Source: Xanthocytophaga flava
GTDB lineage: Bacteria > Bacteroidota > Bacteroidia > Cytophagales > 172606-1
Direction of reading: 5' to 3'
DNA: 64,000 nt
Assembly (NCBI GenBank): GCA_030068525.1
Contig: JASJOS010000011.1
Span: 1 to 64,000, forward strand
The stretch's first letter is position 1. Each line of letters opens with the position of its first letter. A program made the translations under genes and the position numbers. The notes under the pieces are model-generated. The model was not told the origin of the DNA and searched no databases. It saw nothing but the letters and a program-made list of their open reading frames with translations. Shown one piece after another: positions 1 to 8,224 of the stretch.

Positions 1-220
1 TACCAGCCGCCACATAGATCATGTGAGAACCAGAGGGTACAGTCTGAGCAGCTTTAGCGATGGTTCTCCAGGGTCTGGATTGAGACCCATCGTTACTGTC
101 GCTTCCCGACGTACTTACATAGTAATCTGTGGCAAATGTGGGTATAGATAAAATACTGGTGATTGCAACGGCCAATGCATATTTTAATTTTTTTCTGGCC
201 CGGATCGTAAACGTAAACAT
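1..220 (-). CDS. Secreted protein with beta-helix-type N-terminus (3' end off the window)
   Basis: An open frame starts at the ATG complementary to 218-220 and runs off the left edge, giving 73 residues. The N-terminus is basic (RARKK) followed by a hydrophobic stretch and a likely signal-peptidase I site near TFA-TD. The mature protein begins DYYVSTSGSDSNDGSQSRPW and continues TIAKAAQ. This opening (a strand, then G-x-D-x-N-D-G, then P-[WF]-x-T-I-x-x-A) is typical of secreted right-handed parallel beta-helix proteins such as DUF1565 proteins and polysaccharide lyases. The catalytic part lies outside the window, so the enzymatic activity cannot be read. No stop codon interrupts the frame. Confidence 0.7.
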   Translation of the reverse strand, partial: MFTFTIRARKKLKYALAVAITSILSIPTFATDYYVSTSGSDSNDGSQSRPWRTIAKAAQTVPSGSHMIYVAAG

Positions 221-237
221 AGCTGTTAATTTTTTGG

Positions 238-273
238 GTGATTAACCTGGCATTAAACTTTAGAGTTAATCAC
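238..273. repeat. Inverted repeat upstream of the secreted-protein gene
   Basis: The arms GTGATTAAC (238-246) and GTTAATCAC (265-273) are exact inverse complements, separated by 18 bases. The repeat sits 18 bases before the start codon of the leftmost minus-strand gene. It could be an operator or a leader hairpin; sequence alone does not decide. Confidence 0.5.
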
Positions 274-737
274 TGGTGAGTGAATTATTCAGACTGTGGT
301 TTTACGTTTCGGAAGTAGTTCGGAGAGAGACATGTGCACGTATCTTTTCATCCTGTTCCAAAACTGAAGGAGAATACGGAGGAATTAACAAGTAGGTTAT
401 CAGCCTTTTACAGTATCATTTTTGTAGGTATGTAAGATTTGCGTTTTCAGCCTGGTTACCTTTAAAAGCTGTTAATTTTATTGACTTACAACGCTTTATA
501 TTTTTGCACTAAAAAAACGACAGCAGTTGGTTTTGCTTTTTTCGCTTGAAAATTGATATAATATTGGGTGATTTTTTTCGGGATATTGTAAACATTTATA
601 TATAAAAATCATGCCTGCTCCCCAAAATGTAGAAATCTTTTCACAAGAATAAATTTGTTCCACAAAATGTTAACGGTGCCTCTTTTGATAGAAAAATTAA
701 GGGTAGATGTTAAAAATAATAGTGTGAGATAATGCAA

Positions 738-762
738 AAACCTCTGCTTTTGGCAGAGGTTT
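738..762 (-). terminator. Intrinsic terminator after the acyl-CoA dehydrogenase gene
   Basis: A 10-bp perfect stem (AAACCTCTGC / GCAGAGGTTT) with a 5-base loop lies 30 bases past the stop codon. On the minus strand it ends in a run of five T. Confidence 0.85.
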
Positions 763-791
763 CTGATAATAATCTAAGATATTTTTTTACG

Positions 792-2585
792 TCAGAATGT
801 ATATTTATTCTCTGTAATTAGATGCTCGGCAATACGGCGACGAGTTTCTTTAGTATTGATTGGGGTAACTTTTGTAAACCGTTTTAAGCCCATTAACATA
901 CCTCGCTGCTCATCTCCTTCTGCAAAAGAATTAATAGCATTTTTGCCTGCAACATTGATGCGTTCTACTGCATCATTAATATACAAACGTGTCATATCAA
1001 CTTGTAATGCAGAAGCAGCTTCTCCTTTAATACCGATGAGTTTTTCTGTACGTAATAATACAGATTCACAGGCATAGGTCTCAATAAGCATATCCGCAAT
1101 ATTCATGATGATTTCCTGTTCATCGGCTAGTTTCATCATGAACTTCTGTACAGCTGCACCTGCAACCATTAGAACTGCTTTTTTCATATTATGAAGATAC
1201 TTCTTTTCAGTAACAAATAATCCATCTTCTTCCTGTCCAAATTCAGGGATTGCCAGGATTTCTTTTGCCACTGCCATAGCCGGTCCCATCAGATCTAGCT
1301 CTCCTTTCATCGCCCGTTTTAGGATCATATCTACAGATAACAGACGGTTGATCTCATTAGTACCTTCAAAAATCCGGTTAATGCGGCTATCACGGTATGC
1401 ACGATCCATAGGCGCATCCGCAGAGTAACCCATACCTCCATATACCTGTACACCTTCGTCTACCGTATAATCTAATACTTCAGAACCATGTACTTTCAGT
1501 ATGGCACACTCAATAGCAAACTGTTCAACCCCTTTTAACTTAGCATCTGCTTCTGACATACCACCGGCAATCAATGCTTCAATTGTATCTTCAATGTTTT
1601 GACCTGCTCTATAGCAAGCTGATTCAGAAGCATAGATTCGAGTAGCCATTTCACCTAATTTATATTTGATGGCACCAAAAGTCGAAATTGATACCCCAAA
1701 TTGTTTGCGTTCATTGGCATAGTTGATGGCTTTGTCCAGCGTCATCTTAGAAGCACCAATAGCAGAAGCTGCTAGTTTGATCCGTCCGATGTTGAGGATA
1801 TTTACAGCTATTTTAAATCCATTTTCACGGGAGGAAAGCATATTCTCAATGGGTACATGGCAATCATTGAAGAATATCTGACGGGTATCAGAGCCTTTAA
1901 TACCCATTTTATGTTCAGGTGCATTCATGGTGACACCTCCAAATCCTTTTTCAACGATAAAAGCAGTCAGGTTTTTGTCATTGTCAATTTTAGCAAAAAC
2001 GATGAATACTTCTGCAAAGCCTCCGTTGGTAATCCACATCTTTTGGCCATTAATAATATAATGTTTGCCGTCAGCAGATAAAACAGCTTTAGTTTTACCA
2101 GAGTTGGCATCTGAACCACTATCTGGTTCTGTTAAGCAATAGGCTGCTTTCCACTCTCCAGTAGCTAGTTTTGGTAAATATTTTGCTTTTTGGGCATCAT
2201 TACCATAATATAAAATAGGAAGGGTGCCTATACCTGTATGAGCAGACAAAGCAACCGCAAAAGAATGTCCAGCGCCTATTTTTTCAGTAACCAACATAGA
2301 GGTATTGAAATTCATACCAAACCCGCCATATTGCTCAGGAATAGATGTCCCCAGTAATCCTAGTTCTCCGGCCTTATCCATTAAACTGGCCATCAGCTCA
2401 GGACTTTTGGCAGAATCAATCTCTTCTAACCTAGGGAGTATTTCTTTGTCCAGAAAATCCTCGCAGGTTTGTGCAATCATGCGTTGTTCTTCTGAGAATT
2501 CTTCTGGAATAAATACCTGACCTGCTTCTGTTTCTTTAATAAGAAACTCACCACCTTTGATTGTTTTGTTTACGACAGCTTCCAT
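792..2585 (-). CDS. Acyl-CoA dehydrogenase, VLCAD-like, 597 aa
   Basis: This is an FAD-dependent acyl-CoA dehydrogenase that introduces the alpha-beta double bond in the first step of fatty-acid beta-oxidation. Residues about 30-145 form the N-terminal helical domain. The flavin-binding signature AYCLTEPDSGSD lies at about 148-159, and the second family signature QVYGGMGYSADAPMDRAYRD at 380-399. The likely catalytic base is the Glu of IFEGTNE, near residue 407. The protein extends some 170 residues past a short-chain-type ACAD core, as in very-long-chain enzymes with a C-terminal helical domain. The gene is monocistronic, with its own terminator and a divergent lysS upstream. Chain-length preference is inferred from architecture only. 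Confidence 0.92.
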   Translation of the reverse strand: MEAVVNKTIKGGEFLIKETEAGQVFIPEEFSEEQRMIAQTCEDFLDKEILPRLEEIDSAKSPELMASLMDKAGELGLLGTSIPEQYGGFGMNFNTSMLVTEKIGAGHSFAVALSAHTGIGTLPILYYGNDAQKAKYLPKLATGEWKAAYCLTEPDSGSDANSGKTKAVLSADGKHYIINGQKMWITNGGFAEVFIVFAKIDNDKNLTAFIVEKGFGGVTMNAPEHKMGIKGSDTRQIFFNDCHVPIENMLSSRENGFKIAVNILNIGRIKLAASAIGASKMTLDKAINYANERKQFGVSISTFGAIKYKLGEMATRIYASESACYRAGQNIEDTIEALIAGGMSEADAKLKGVEQFAIECAILKVHGSEVLDYTVDEGVQVYGGMGYSADAPMDRAYRDSRINRIFEGTNEINRLLSVDMILKRAMKGELDLMGPAMAVAKEILAIPEFGQEEDGLFVTEKKYLHNMKKAVLMVAGAAVQKFMMKLADEQEIIMNIADMLIETYACESVLLRTEKLIGIKGEAASALQVDMTRLYINDAVERINVAGKNAINSFAEGDEQRGMLMGLKRFTKVTPINTKETRRRIAEHLITENKYTF

Positions 2586-2945
2586 GAGAGTATACAGGAT
2601 TAAATGTGATCAATCTATTAAAAGGTAATTGTGACTATTTCAAGTTCAAATATAATAAAAATCGTTATGCATGCATACTGTTGTTGATTTTTTTTTCGGA
2701 AAAGTCAGTAATTGTTCGAGTAGGCCTGAACAGTAATATTTTATATTAGAAAACGGATAACTGAAGCGTCTTATTTTCAGCATTAAATAGTGTATTCTTT
2801 TGTTTTCGTAGCTTTCGTTCTACCTTTGCATTTCTGTTTTAGACGCTTTGCTTAGACTATTCATACTTTTGTAAACAGCCGATAACACAGGTCCCAATCA
2901 TATATCCGTCAGAAACGGTACACAGTAAACAATAATAAATTATTT
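2586..2945. other. Divergent promoter region between the dehydrogenase and lysS
   Basis: These 360 bases separate divergent genes. The only element recognised is the lysS promoter-like pair at 2799-2828. A second TAnnTTTG match (TACTTTTG, 2864-2871) has no well-spaced -33 element. No ORF or RNA gene is supported. Confidence 0.5.
2799..2828 (+). promoter_or_regulatory. Candidate lysS promoter (Bacteroidota type)
   Basis: TTTG at 2799-2802 is followed after 18 bases by TACCTTTG at 2821-2828, matching the -33 TTTG and -7 TAnnTTTG elements of Bacteroidota. The spacing is slightly short. The implied leader is about 110 bases. Confidence 0.5.
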
Positions 2946-4670
2946 ATGCAATTAAGCGAACAGGAAGTTGTTCGGCGTGGAAAATTAGAGCAATTACGTA
3001 GCCTGGGTATTGACCCTTATCCTGCCGAAAGTTTTGAGGTAAATGCCTCTATTAGAGATATTCAGGAAAATTACGAACGGAGTAAGACTGACTATAAGAA
3101 TATTTCCATTGCCGGACGTATCATGAACTTCCGTATCATGGGAAGTGCATCTTTTGCTGAACTTCAGGATGCTACAGGCCGGATGCAGGTATACATACGT
3201 CGTGATGACATATGCCCAGGTGAAGACAAGACGCTTTATAATACTGTTTTTAAGAAATTATTAGATATAGGTGATATCATTGGGGTGCATGGGTATGTAT
3301 TTACCACACAAACCGGAGAGATTACCATTCATGTTACAGAGTTTAAATTATTGACAAAGGCGTTACGTCCTTTGCCTATGCCACGTGTAGTGGAGGAAAA
3401 TGGGGAGACAAAAGTATTTGATGCCTTTACAGATCCTGAATTACGCTACCGCCAACGGTATGTAGATCTTATTGTGAATCCGGATAAGCGGGATATTTTC
3501 CTGAAAAGATCTCAGTTAGTCAACTCCATGCGGACATTCCTGACCAATCGGGGTTATCTGGAAGTAGAGACGCCTATTCTGCAGCCTATTCATGGTGGAG
3601 CTACAGCTCGTCCTTTTAGTACACATCACAATACACTGGATATGCCATTGTATCTGCGTATTGCCAATGAGCTATACCTGAAACGGTTGATTGTTGGTGG
3701 TTTTGATGGGGTATTTGAATTTGCCAAAGATTTCCGTAATGAAGGGATGGACCGTACACACAACCCAGAGTTTACACAGGTAGAGTTCTATGTGGCGTAT
3801 AAGGATTATCAATGGATGATGGATACCACAGAAGAGATGCTGGAAAAAGTAGCAATGGACCTGCATGGAAAGACTCAGGTACAGGTTGGTGAGAATACAA
3901 TTGACTTTCAGCGTCCATGGAAAAGATTAACTTTATTTGGAGCCATTCAGGAGTACACTGGCATTGATGTGTCTGCCATGACAGAAGACCAACTTCGGGA
4001 AACTGCTCAGAGTATAGGAATTGAGGTTGACAGCTCTATGGGAAAGGCAAAACTGATTGATGAAATCTTTGGAGAAAAAGTAGAGCCAAATCTTATCCAG
4101 CCAACCTTTATCACTGACTATCCAGTTGAGATGTCGCCATTGACGAAAAAACATCGCAGCAAACCTGGTTTGGTAGAGCGTTTTGAGGCTATCTGTAATG
4201 GGAAAGAGATTTGTAATGCCTACTCTGAGTTAAATGATCCATTGGATCAGCGCGAACGTTTTGAAGATCAGTTGCGTCTGGCAGAACGTGGCGATGAAGA
4301 AGCGATGGCATTGGATGAAGATTTCCTGCGTGCACTGGAATATGGTATGCCTCCAACAGCAGGTATTGGTATTGGTATAGATCGTTTGACAATGATTATG
4401 ACCAACCAACCCACTATTCAGGAAGTATTGTTCTTCCCTCAGATGCGGCCAGAACAGAAAATAGCGGCTCCGACAGATAAAGATTATCGTACGGCAGGTG
4501 TACCTGAAGAATGGATACCTGCATTACTAAAAATGCCTTTTACCTCATTTAACGATTTCAAAGCTGCTAATCCTAATAAGTTGTTTAATGATTTGGGAGG
4601 TTTGAGAAAGAAACTAAAAATAGAGGCCAAAATGCCAACATTAGATGATGTAAAAAGCTGGATTGGATAA
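2946..4670 (+). CDS. lysS: Lysine--tRNA ligase (class II), 574 aa
   Basis: This cytoplasmic enzyme charges tRNA-Lys with lysine using ATP. Residues about 55-150 form the OB-fold anticodon-binding domain. The catalytic domain shows class II motif 1 ([23 protein letters not shown] region), motif 2 ([20 protein letters not shown]) and motif 3 ([13 protein letters not shown]). Its length of 574 exceeds the roughly 505 of E. coli LysS because of about 70 extra C-terminal residues following the catalytic core. I recall such a tail as usual in Bacteroidota LysRS; its role is unknown to me. The gene stands alone between a promoter-like pair and a strong terminator. The ATG at 2946 begins the conserved [18 protein letters not shown] start. 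Confidence 0.97.
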   Translation: MQLSEQEVVRRGKLEQLRSLGIDPYPAESFEVNASIRDIQENYERSKTDYKNISIAGRIMNFRIMGSASFAELQDATGRMQVYIRRDDICPGEDKTLYNTVFKKLLDIGDIIGVHGYVFTTQTGEITIHVTEFKLLTKALRPLPMPRVVEENGETKVFDAFTDPELRYRQRYVDLIVNPDKRDIFLKRSQLVNSMRTFLTNRGYLEVETPILQPIHGGATARPFSTHHNTLDMPLYLRIANELYLKRLIVGGFDGVFEFAKDFRNEGMDRTHNPEFTQVEFYVAYKDYQWMMDTTEEMLEKVAMDLHGKTQVQVGENTIDFQRPWKRLTLFGAIQEYTGIDVSAMTEDQLRETAQSIGIEVDSSMGKAKLIDEIFGEKVEPNLIQPTFITDYPVEMSPLTKKHRSKPGLVERFEAICNGKEICNAYSELNDPLDQRERFEDQLRLAERGDEEAMALDEDFLRALEYGMPPTAGIGIGIDRLTMIMTNQPTIQEVLFFPQMRPEQKIAAPTDKDYRTAGVPEEWIPALLKMPFTSFNDFKAANPNKLFNDLGGLRKKLKIEAKMPTLDDVKSWIG

Positions 4671-4693
4671 TACCTCTGGTTGTATACAAAAAT

Positions 4694-4730
4694 AGAAACT
4701 CCCTAATAGACTATTTATTAGGGAGTTTCT
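4694..4730. terminator. Bidirectional terminator between lysS and the reverse transcriptase gene
   Basis: A 15-bp perfect stem (4694-4708 with 4716-4730) and 7-base loop lies between two convergent genes, 24 bases after the lysS stop and 25 bases beyond the RT stop. It could serve both strands. Confidence 0.85.
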
Positions 4731-4754
4731 GTTTTAAGCAGAGTATAATGAAAG

Positions 4755-6350
4755 TTATTTCTTCCAGAATTTATTTAGCAATGATTTCAAACCGCTTTCT
4801 TTTGATTCCTCCTTCTTTTCCTCTGGTTTTGAGTTTACAGAAACTGTAGGTTGTTTAACGGCTTGCTCAGACTGTTGAATACTATATTTTCCTTTAGTGT
4901 AAGATTTACGTGCTGGCTTGGATAATCCATACATAGTCTGGAGCTTTTTTACTTTATCCTGAAAGGTTTTTCCCTTTCCAGCATCTACCATTGCCACATA
5001 GTTGGCATATCCTTCTATTGCACTAAGCAAGTCTCCTCCTTTTCCCCATGTTTTTCCTGCTATACCCTCTTTTTCAATTTTATGCAATAAAGCTCGAAAT
5101 TTATGTAGTGTAGCTCTGTCTACATTGGGTTTCTCATTTACTACAATTCCTGTTACCTCTTTTTTTGCACCTTTACGCATTACCTTGTCTTTCTCAGGAT
5201 GTACGTGAAATCCTTCGCTCTGTACAATCTGATAAACAAGGCTTTTGAGTTTATTAACATTTTTAGTTCCATCCCCTGAAGCAGAAAACGTAAGGTCATC
5301 TGCATAGCGGGTATAGGTAAATCCCAGTTTTTGAGCTAGACCCTGCAATCTGCGATCCAAGCGATGACAAAGAACATTAGTGATGGACGGGCTTGTGGGT
5401 GCTCCCTGTGGCAGAAAACGATCACCGGAACAAACATACCAGGTTTCTCCATCCAGCTCTGCCTGCTCTACCTCTGACTCTGTGCAAAGAAGTGCAAGTA
5501 TAGTTGCCACAGCTTCTGAATAACCCATTTTGAAAAATACCCCTTTGACACGTGGATAGGTAATAGTGGGAAAGAAATCTTTCAAATCCATGTTGATGAC
5601 TACTTCTGCACCTACATGTGGGAGGGCATTGCTAACTATAGAACGCTGTAGTAAAAATCCATGTGCGGCTTCATGGCAATCTGTTTTTGAGAAGATATGC
5701 TGCAAAATCCAGTATTGAGCTTTTTTGAGACGTGGCATAGGTGCCGAAATGAGTCGCTTACCACCTGTCTTCTTAGCAATATAAAAACGCCGATAGTGAT
5801 TATGTTTGGATACCGTCCTGCAAAAAGATAAGAAACGGAGCTCGTTGACAGATATTCCTAAAGCATTAGCTAAAGAAGCTGTGTCTGTTAATACAGGTAA
5901 GCCTTTTTGAGTGAGCCTTTGTGTATCAGACTCCGTTTGATTTAATCCTTCAGATACCCCTTGGCCTGCATAGATAATTTCCTTTTCCTTACGTTGTTTC
6001 CAGCGTTCTGCGTTTTCTTTACGTTCCAGTTCCCGACGTTGTTTGGTTTCTTCCCGCTTCTTTCTGGATTCAGCCATACGCTGCTTCCGCATCTCTTTAA
6101 GTACAGCCTCCGGGTCCTCTACACGACGTTGCTCTGTGAGTAATGCTCTTATTTCACGACCGAGCTCGGCCTCACGGGTAATGATCTGTTCTGGTACAGA
6201 AGGTGCATTTTCATTCTTAGGCCAGAACCCCAGGCGAATCATGTCTTTTAATATGACTTCTTCTCTGGATCCTCCGGAACGAATGCGTTCATATAATTCC
6301 TGGCGATTTTTGGGACGAGTTTCTTCTGATGATGTTGCGTTTTCGGCCAT
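4755..6350 (-). CDS. Retron-type reverse transcriptase with long N-terminal extension, 531 aa
   Basis: This is an RNA-directed DNA polymerase of the bacterial retron class. Residues 185-204 (HYRRFYIAKKTGGKRLISAP) are the usual entry to the palm. The retron-diagnostic NAxxH appears as NALPH (241-245) and the VTG motif at 399-401. The catalytic aspartates are Asp255 (NMDLKDFF) and Asp351-Asp352 (YADD, 349-352); QGAPTSP lies at 315-321. All key residues are present, so an active enzyme is expected. An extra N-terminal segment of about 160 residues contains LYERIRS..IRLGFWP and a very charged Arg/Glu/Lys helix at about 60-125, probably coiled coil. The C-terminal tail (480-531) is Lys-rich. The gene follows the WGR/propeller and DUF58 genes on the same strand. 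The 300-base structured gap upstream is where a retron msr-msd would lie. It could instead be a retron-like RT without msDNA. Confidence 0.9.
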   Translation of the reverse strand: MAENATSSEETRPKNRQELYERIRSGGSREEVILKDMIRLGFWPKNENAPSVPEQIITREAELGREIRALLTEQRRVEDPEAVLKEMRKQRMAESRKKREETKQRRELERKENAERWKQRKEKEIIYAGQGVSEGLNQTESDTQRLTQKGLPVLTDTASLANALGISVNELRFLSFCRTVSKHNHYRRFYIAKKTGGKRLISAPMPRLKKAQYWILQHIFSKTDCHEAAHGFLLQRSIVSNALPHVGAEVVINMDLKDFFPTITYPRVKGVFFKMGYSEAVATILALLCTESEVEQAELDGETWYVCSGDRFLPQGAPTSPSITNVLCHRLDRRLQGLAQKLGFTYTRYADDLTFSASGDGTKNVNKLKSLVYQIVQSEGFHVHPEKDKVMRKGAKKEVTGIVVNEKPNVDRATLHKFRALLHKIEKEGIAGKTWGKGGDLLSAIEGYANYVAMVDAGKGKTFQDKVKKLQTMYGLSKPARKSYTKGKYSIQQSEQAVKQPTVSVNSKPEEKKEESKESGLKSLLNKFWKK

Positions 6351-6400
6351 AAAAACGGATTCTTTAATATAGATTCTGGTTGATTTAATGCAGGTATAGC

Positions 6401-6639
6401 AGCATTTCTATCTGCTTACAGATAGGTAAAGGCTCTCAAAACTATGGCTTTTCAGAATAAAAGCAAGTTTGAAAGTAAAAAATAACAACACTTCTATTTG
6501 TAAAAAATGAAAAAAGTAAAGAGCCTGAAAATTAAATGGATTACAATAGTCAGATAAGCTCTGACAGGTTTTGTATTCTATTGACCAGAACACCAATCAG
6601 AATGTTTTCCTGAGTTATGCTATGGTCAATAGAAATACT
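6401..6639 (-). ncRNA. Candidate retron msr-msd RNA upstream of the RT
   Basis: The segment begins 51 bases before the RT start codon on the same strand. Its ends form an 11-bp inverted repeat with one G-U pair (AGTATTTCTAT at 6639-6629, ATAGAAATGCT at 6411-6401), the arrangement expected for retron a1/a2 arms. Inside are a perfect 6-bp hairpin with 5-base loop (6549-6565), a 7-bp long-range pair (6520-6526 with 6430-6436) and a GCTTTT/AAAAGC hairpin. A competing 14-bp stem with one bulge (6573-6586 with 6624-6638) uses the same a1 bases, so the fold is ambiguous and that stem might instead be a terminator for the upstream gene. No promoter was recognised, and a long msd stem is not obvious. 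The call rests on position and structure, not on homology. Confidence 0.4.
6573..6638 (-). repeat. Long inverted repeat after the WGR/propeller gene
   Basis: GTATTCTATTGACC (6573-6586) and GGTCAATAGAAATAC (6624-6638) pair over 14 bp with a single bulged base. An inner TCAG/CTGA hairpin (6597-6613) sits in the loop. It starts 14 bases past the stop codon of the WGR gene. No T-run follows on the minus strand, so ordinary intrinsic termination is doubtful. Confidence 0.6.
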
Positions 6640-6651
6640 CTGTACTATTTA

Positions 6652-8151
6652 TCAGGATACTTTGAAAATATTACCCAATACACGGTAGAAGCCTCCCTGT
6701 GCAGATTCCTTTAACTCATCCACAATGTATTGCATTCCTTCAATACGAATATCTCTTGGAAACTGTACATACCAGTCTTTGTGATATCCTTCGTCCAATA
6801 CTTTTACCCGTAGTTTTCCTGCTTCTTTCACACATTGCACTCGTATACCTTGTGTATTCTGAGATGCCACTTCCAGCAGGTTGGTTTGTGCAACAGCAAC
6901 CGCTTCGGGAGCTTTAATATCTGTCAGAGTAGGAGTATCTCCTGTTTGTGCTTTTTGAATGGCTTCTTCACTTACATCCACACAGGCCAGATAACCAAAC
7001 GTGGTTACTATATAAAGATTATCCTTAAAATGCTGCATAGAAAGAACAGATCCAAGATTAGTAGCAAGTTTCCATAGTCGTTGTCCTTCTGTATTGAAGC
7101 AATAGACATTCCCCTGATTGTCTCCTCCAAAAACATAACGTCCGTCTTCCGTAGCAGCACAGGAGTATACAGAAGCGTCTGTTTTGAATGTCTGCAATAC
7201 TTCTCCCGTTTTACTCAGACAAACCATATTGGCCTGACTTGTTCCTGCATATAAGACGTATTTATCCTGATAACCGAACAATACCGCCCCTGTCTTGGTA
7301 TGCCATGTTTCTTTACCTGCTCCATCATAACAGGCTACACCTGTGGAGTCACCATAAAATACCTCTCCATTAAAGTTAGCCCGAATCATCCATGCTGAAT
7401 TCCCTTTACCCTTTCTGCGCCAGCTTTCATTACCTTCATAATCGAATAATGCCGCATTTCCATCACCGTCCGATACTGCCAGCCAGCCATTATTTACATC
7501 AAGCCAGAAAATATCTACATCTTCGCTAATCTCATACGCAATTCGAGGCAATTTACCTGTAAGATCATATACATTTCCGTCATCACAACCTGCATAGATC
7601 CAGGCGTCATCTGCCACTATACACTTTACACCTTCAGGTAATTTGTATTGTTCTAATACTTCTCCTGTGTGCGACAGCTTAAACACCCGGCCATCCTGAT
7701 TACCAAGCCAGCAGGCACCTTCATTAATAAAAATCCCAAATGCCATCGCATTGGAAGCAAATCTCCATAAGGAAGGAAGCTTTGGAGTAGGAGCAATCGG
7801 CGTCCGGGTATGAGAGGATGAGCTTGTGGACTGTCGTGATCCTGAACCCGAACTTCTACTTGTGGATGTGGTTTGTGGTGTAGGAGTTGCCTCTACAAAT
7901 CTGCGGGTAATTTTGCGTTTTTTTCGTACTCCCTGTACAGCCTCTTCGTATCCTTTCTTCCGTTTTTCTTTTAGCTTTTTTTCAGCTTCTTTTTGAGCTG
8001 TTGTTGCGTCTGCAAAGCTTAGTGCTTGTTTAGTGCCGTCTGTGCCAATGCGGCCATACCGGATATTTACTTGTGTACCATCTACTTCAACTTCATAAAA
8101 CTTGTGTGATCCATCTGATTCGGAAAGTTCCAGATACGTTTTTTCTGCCAT
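6652..8151 (-). CDS. WGR-domain protein with PQQ/WD-like beta-propeller, 499 aa
   Basis: Residues about 1-75 form a WGR domain, a fold known from PARPs and bacterial nucleic-acid-linked proteins; the hallmark Trp is replaced (IRYGRIGTDG). A Lys/Arg-rich helix (EKKLKEKRKKGYEEA) follows, then a Ser/Thr/Pro-rich linker at about 95-130. Residues about 130-420 contain repeated blades such as GACWLGNQDGRVFKLS, YVFGGDNQGNVYCFN and LYIVTTFGYLACVDV, typical of a PQQ/WD-type propeller. No signal peptide is seen, so it is probably cytoplasmic. I chose the ATG at 8149-8151 (MAEKTYLELS); an in-frame ATG at 8208 adds 19 hydrophobic residues that do not belong to the domain. The gene lies between DUF58 and RT genes. 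Role inferred: a nucleic-acid sensor or scaffold; not demonstrable from sequence. Confidence 0.8.
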   Translation of the reverse strand: MAEKTYLELSESDGSHKFYEVEVDGTQVNIRYGRIGTDGTKQALSFADATTAQKEAEKKLKEKRKKGYEEAVQGVRKKRKITRRFVEATPTPQTTSTSRSSGSGSRQSTSSSSHTRTPIAPTPKLPSLWRFASNAMAFGIFINEGACWLGNQDGRVFKLSHTGEVLEQYKLPEGVKCIVADDAWIYAGCDDGNVYDLTGKLPRIAYEISEDVDIFWLDVNNGWLAVSDGDGNAALFDYEGNESWRRKGKGNSAWMIRANFNGEVFYGDSTGVACYDGAGKETWHTKTGAVLFGYQDKYVLYAGTSQANMVCLSKTGEVLQTFKTDASVYSCAATEDGRYVFGGDNQGNVYCFNTEGQRLWKLATNLGSVLSMQHFKDNLYIVTTFGYLACVDVSEEAIQKAQTGDTPTLTDIKAPEAVAVAQTNLLEVASQNTQGIRVQCVKEAGKLRVKVLDEGYHKDWYVQFPRDIRIEGMQYIVDELKESAQGGFYRVLGNIFKVS

Positions 8152-8224
8152 AGTCGGTGTTAATTGGTTGAAAATTAAATTAAAAATATATAAAACGAGG
8201 TTATGCAAAAGAACAGAATATCTC

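Larger units (their letters stand above)
221..791. other. Gene-free gap between a secreted protein start and the acyl-CoA dehydrogenase end
   Basis: This 570-base AT-rich stretch has no convincing ORF. It holds the upstream region of the leftmost minus-strand gene, a 9-base inverted repeat at 238-273 and the dehydrogenase terminator at 738-762. Nothing else was recognised. Confidence 0.6.

Noticed and set aside
6043-6372. Plus-strand frame of 109 codons antisense to the RT N-terminus
   Set aside because: No family or start signal; it mirrors the RT gene's Arg/Glu-rich codons.
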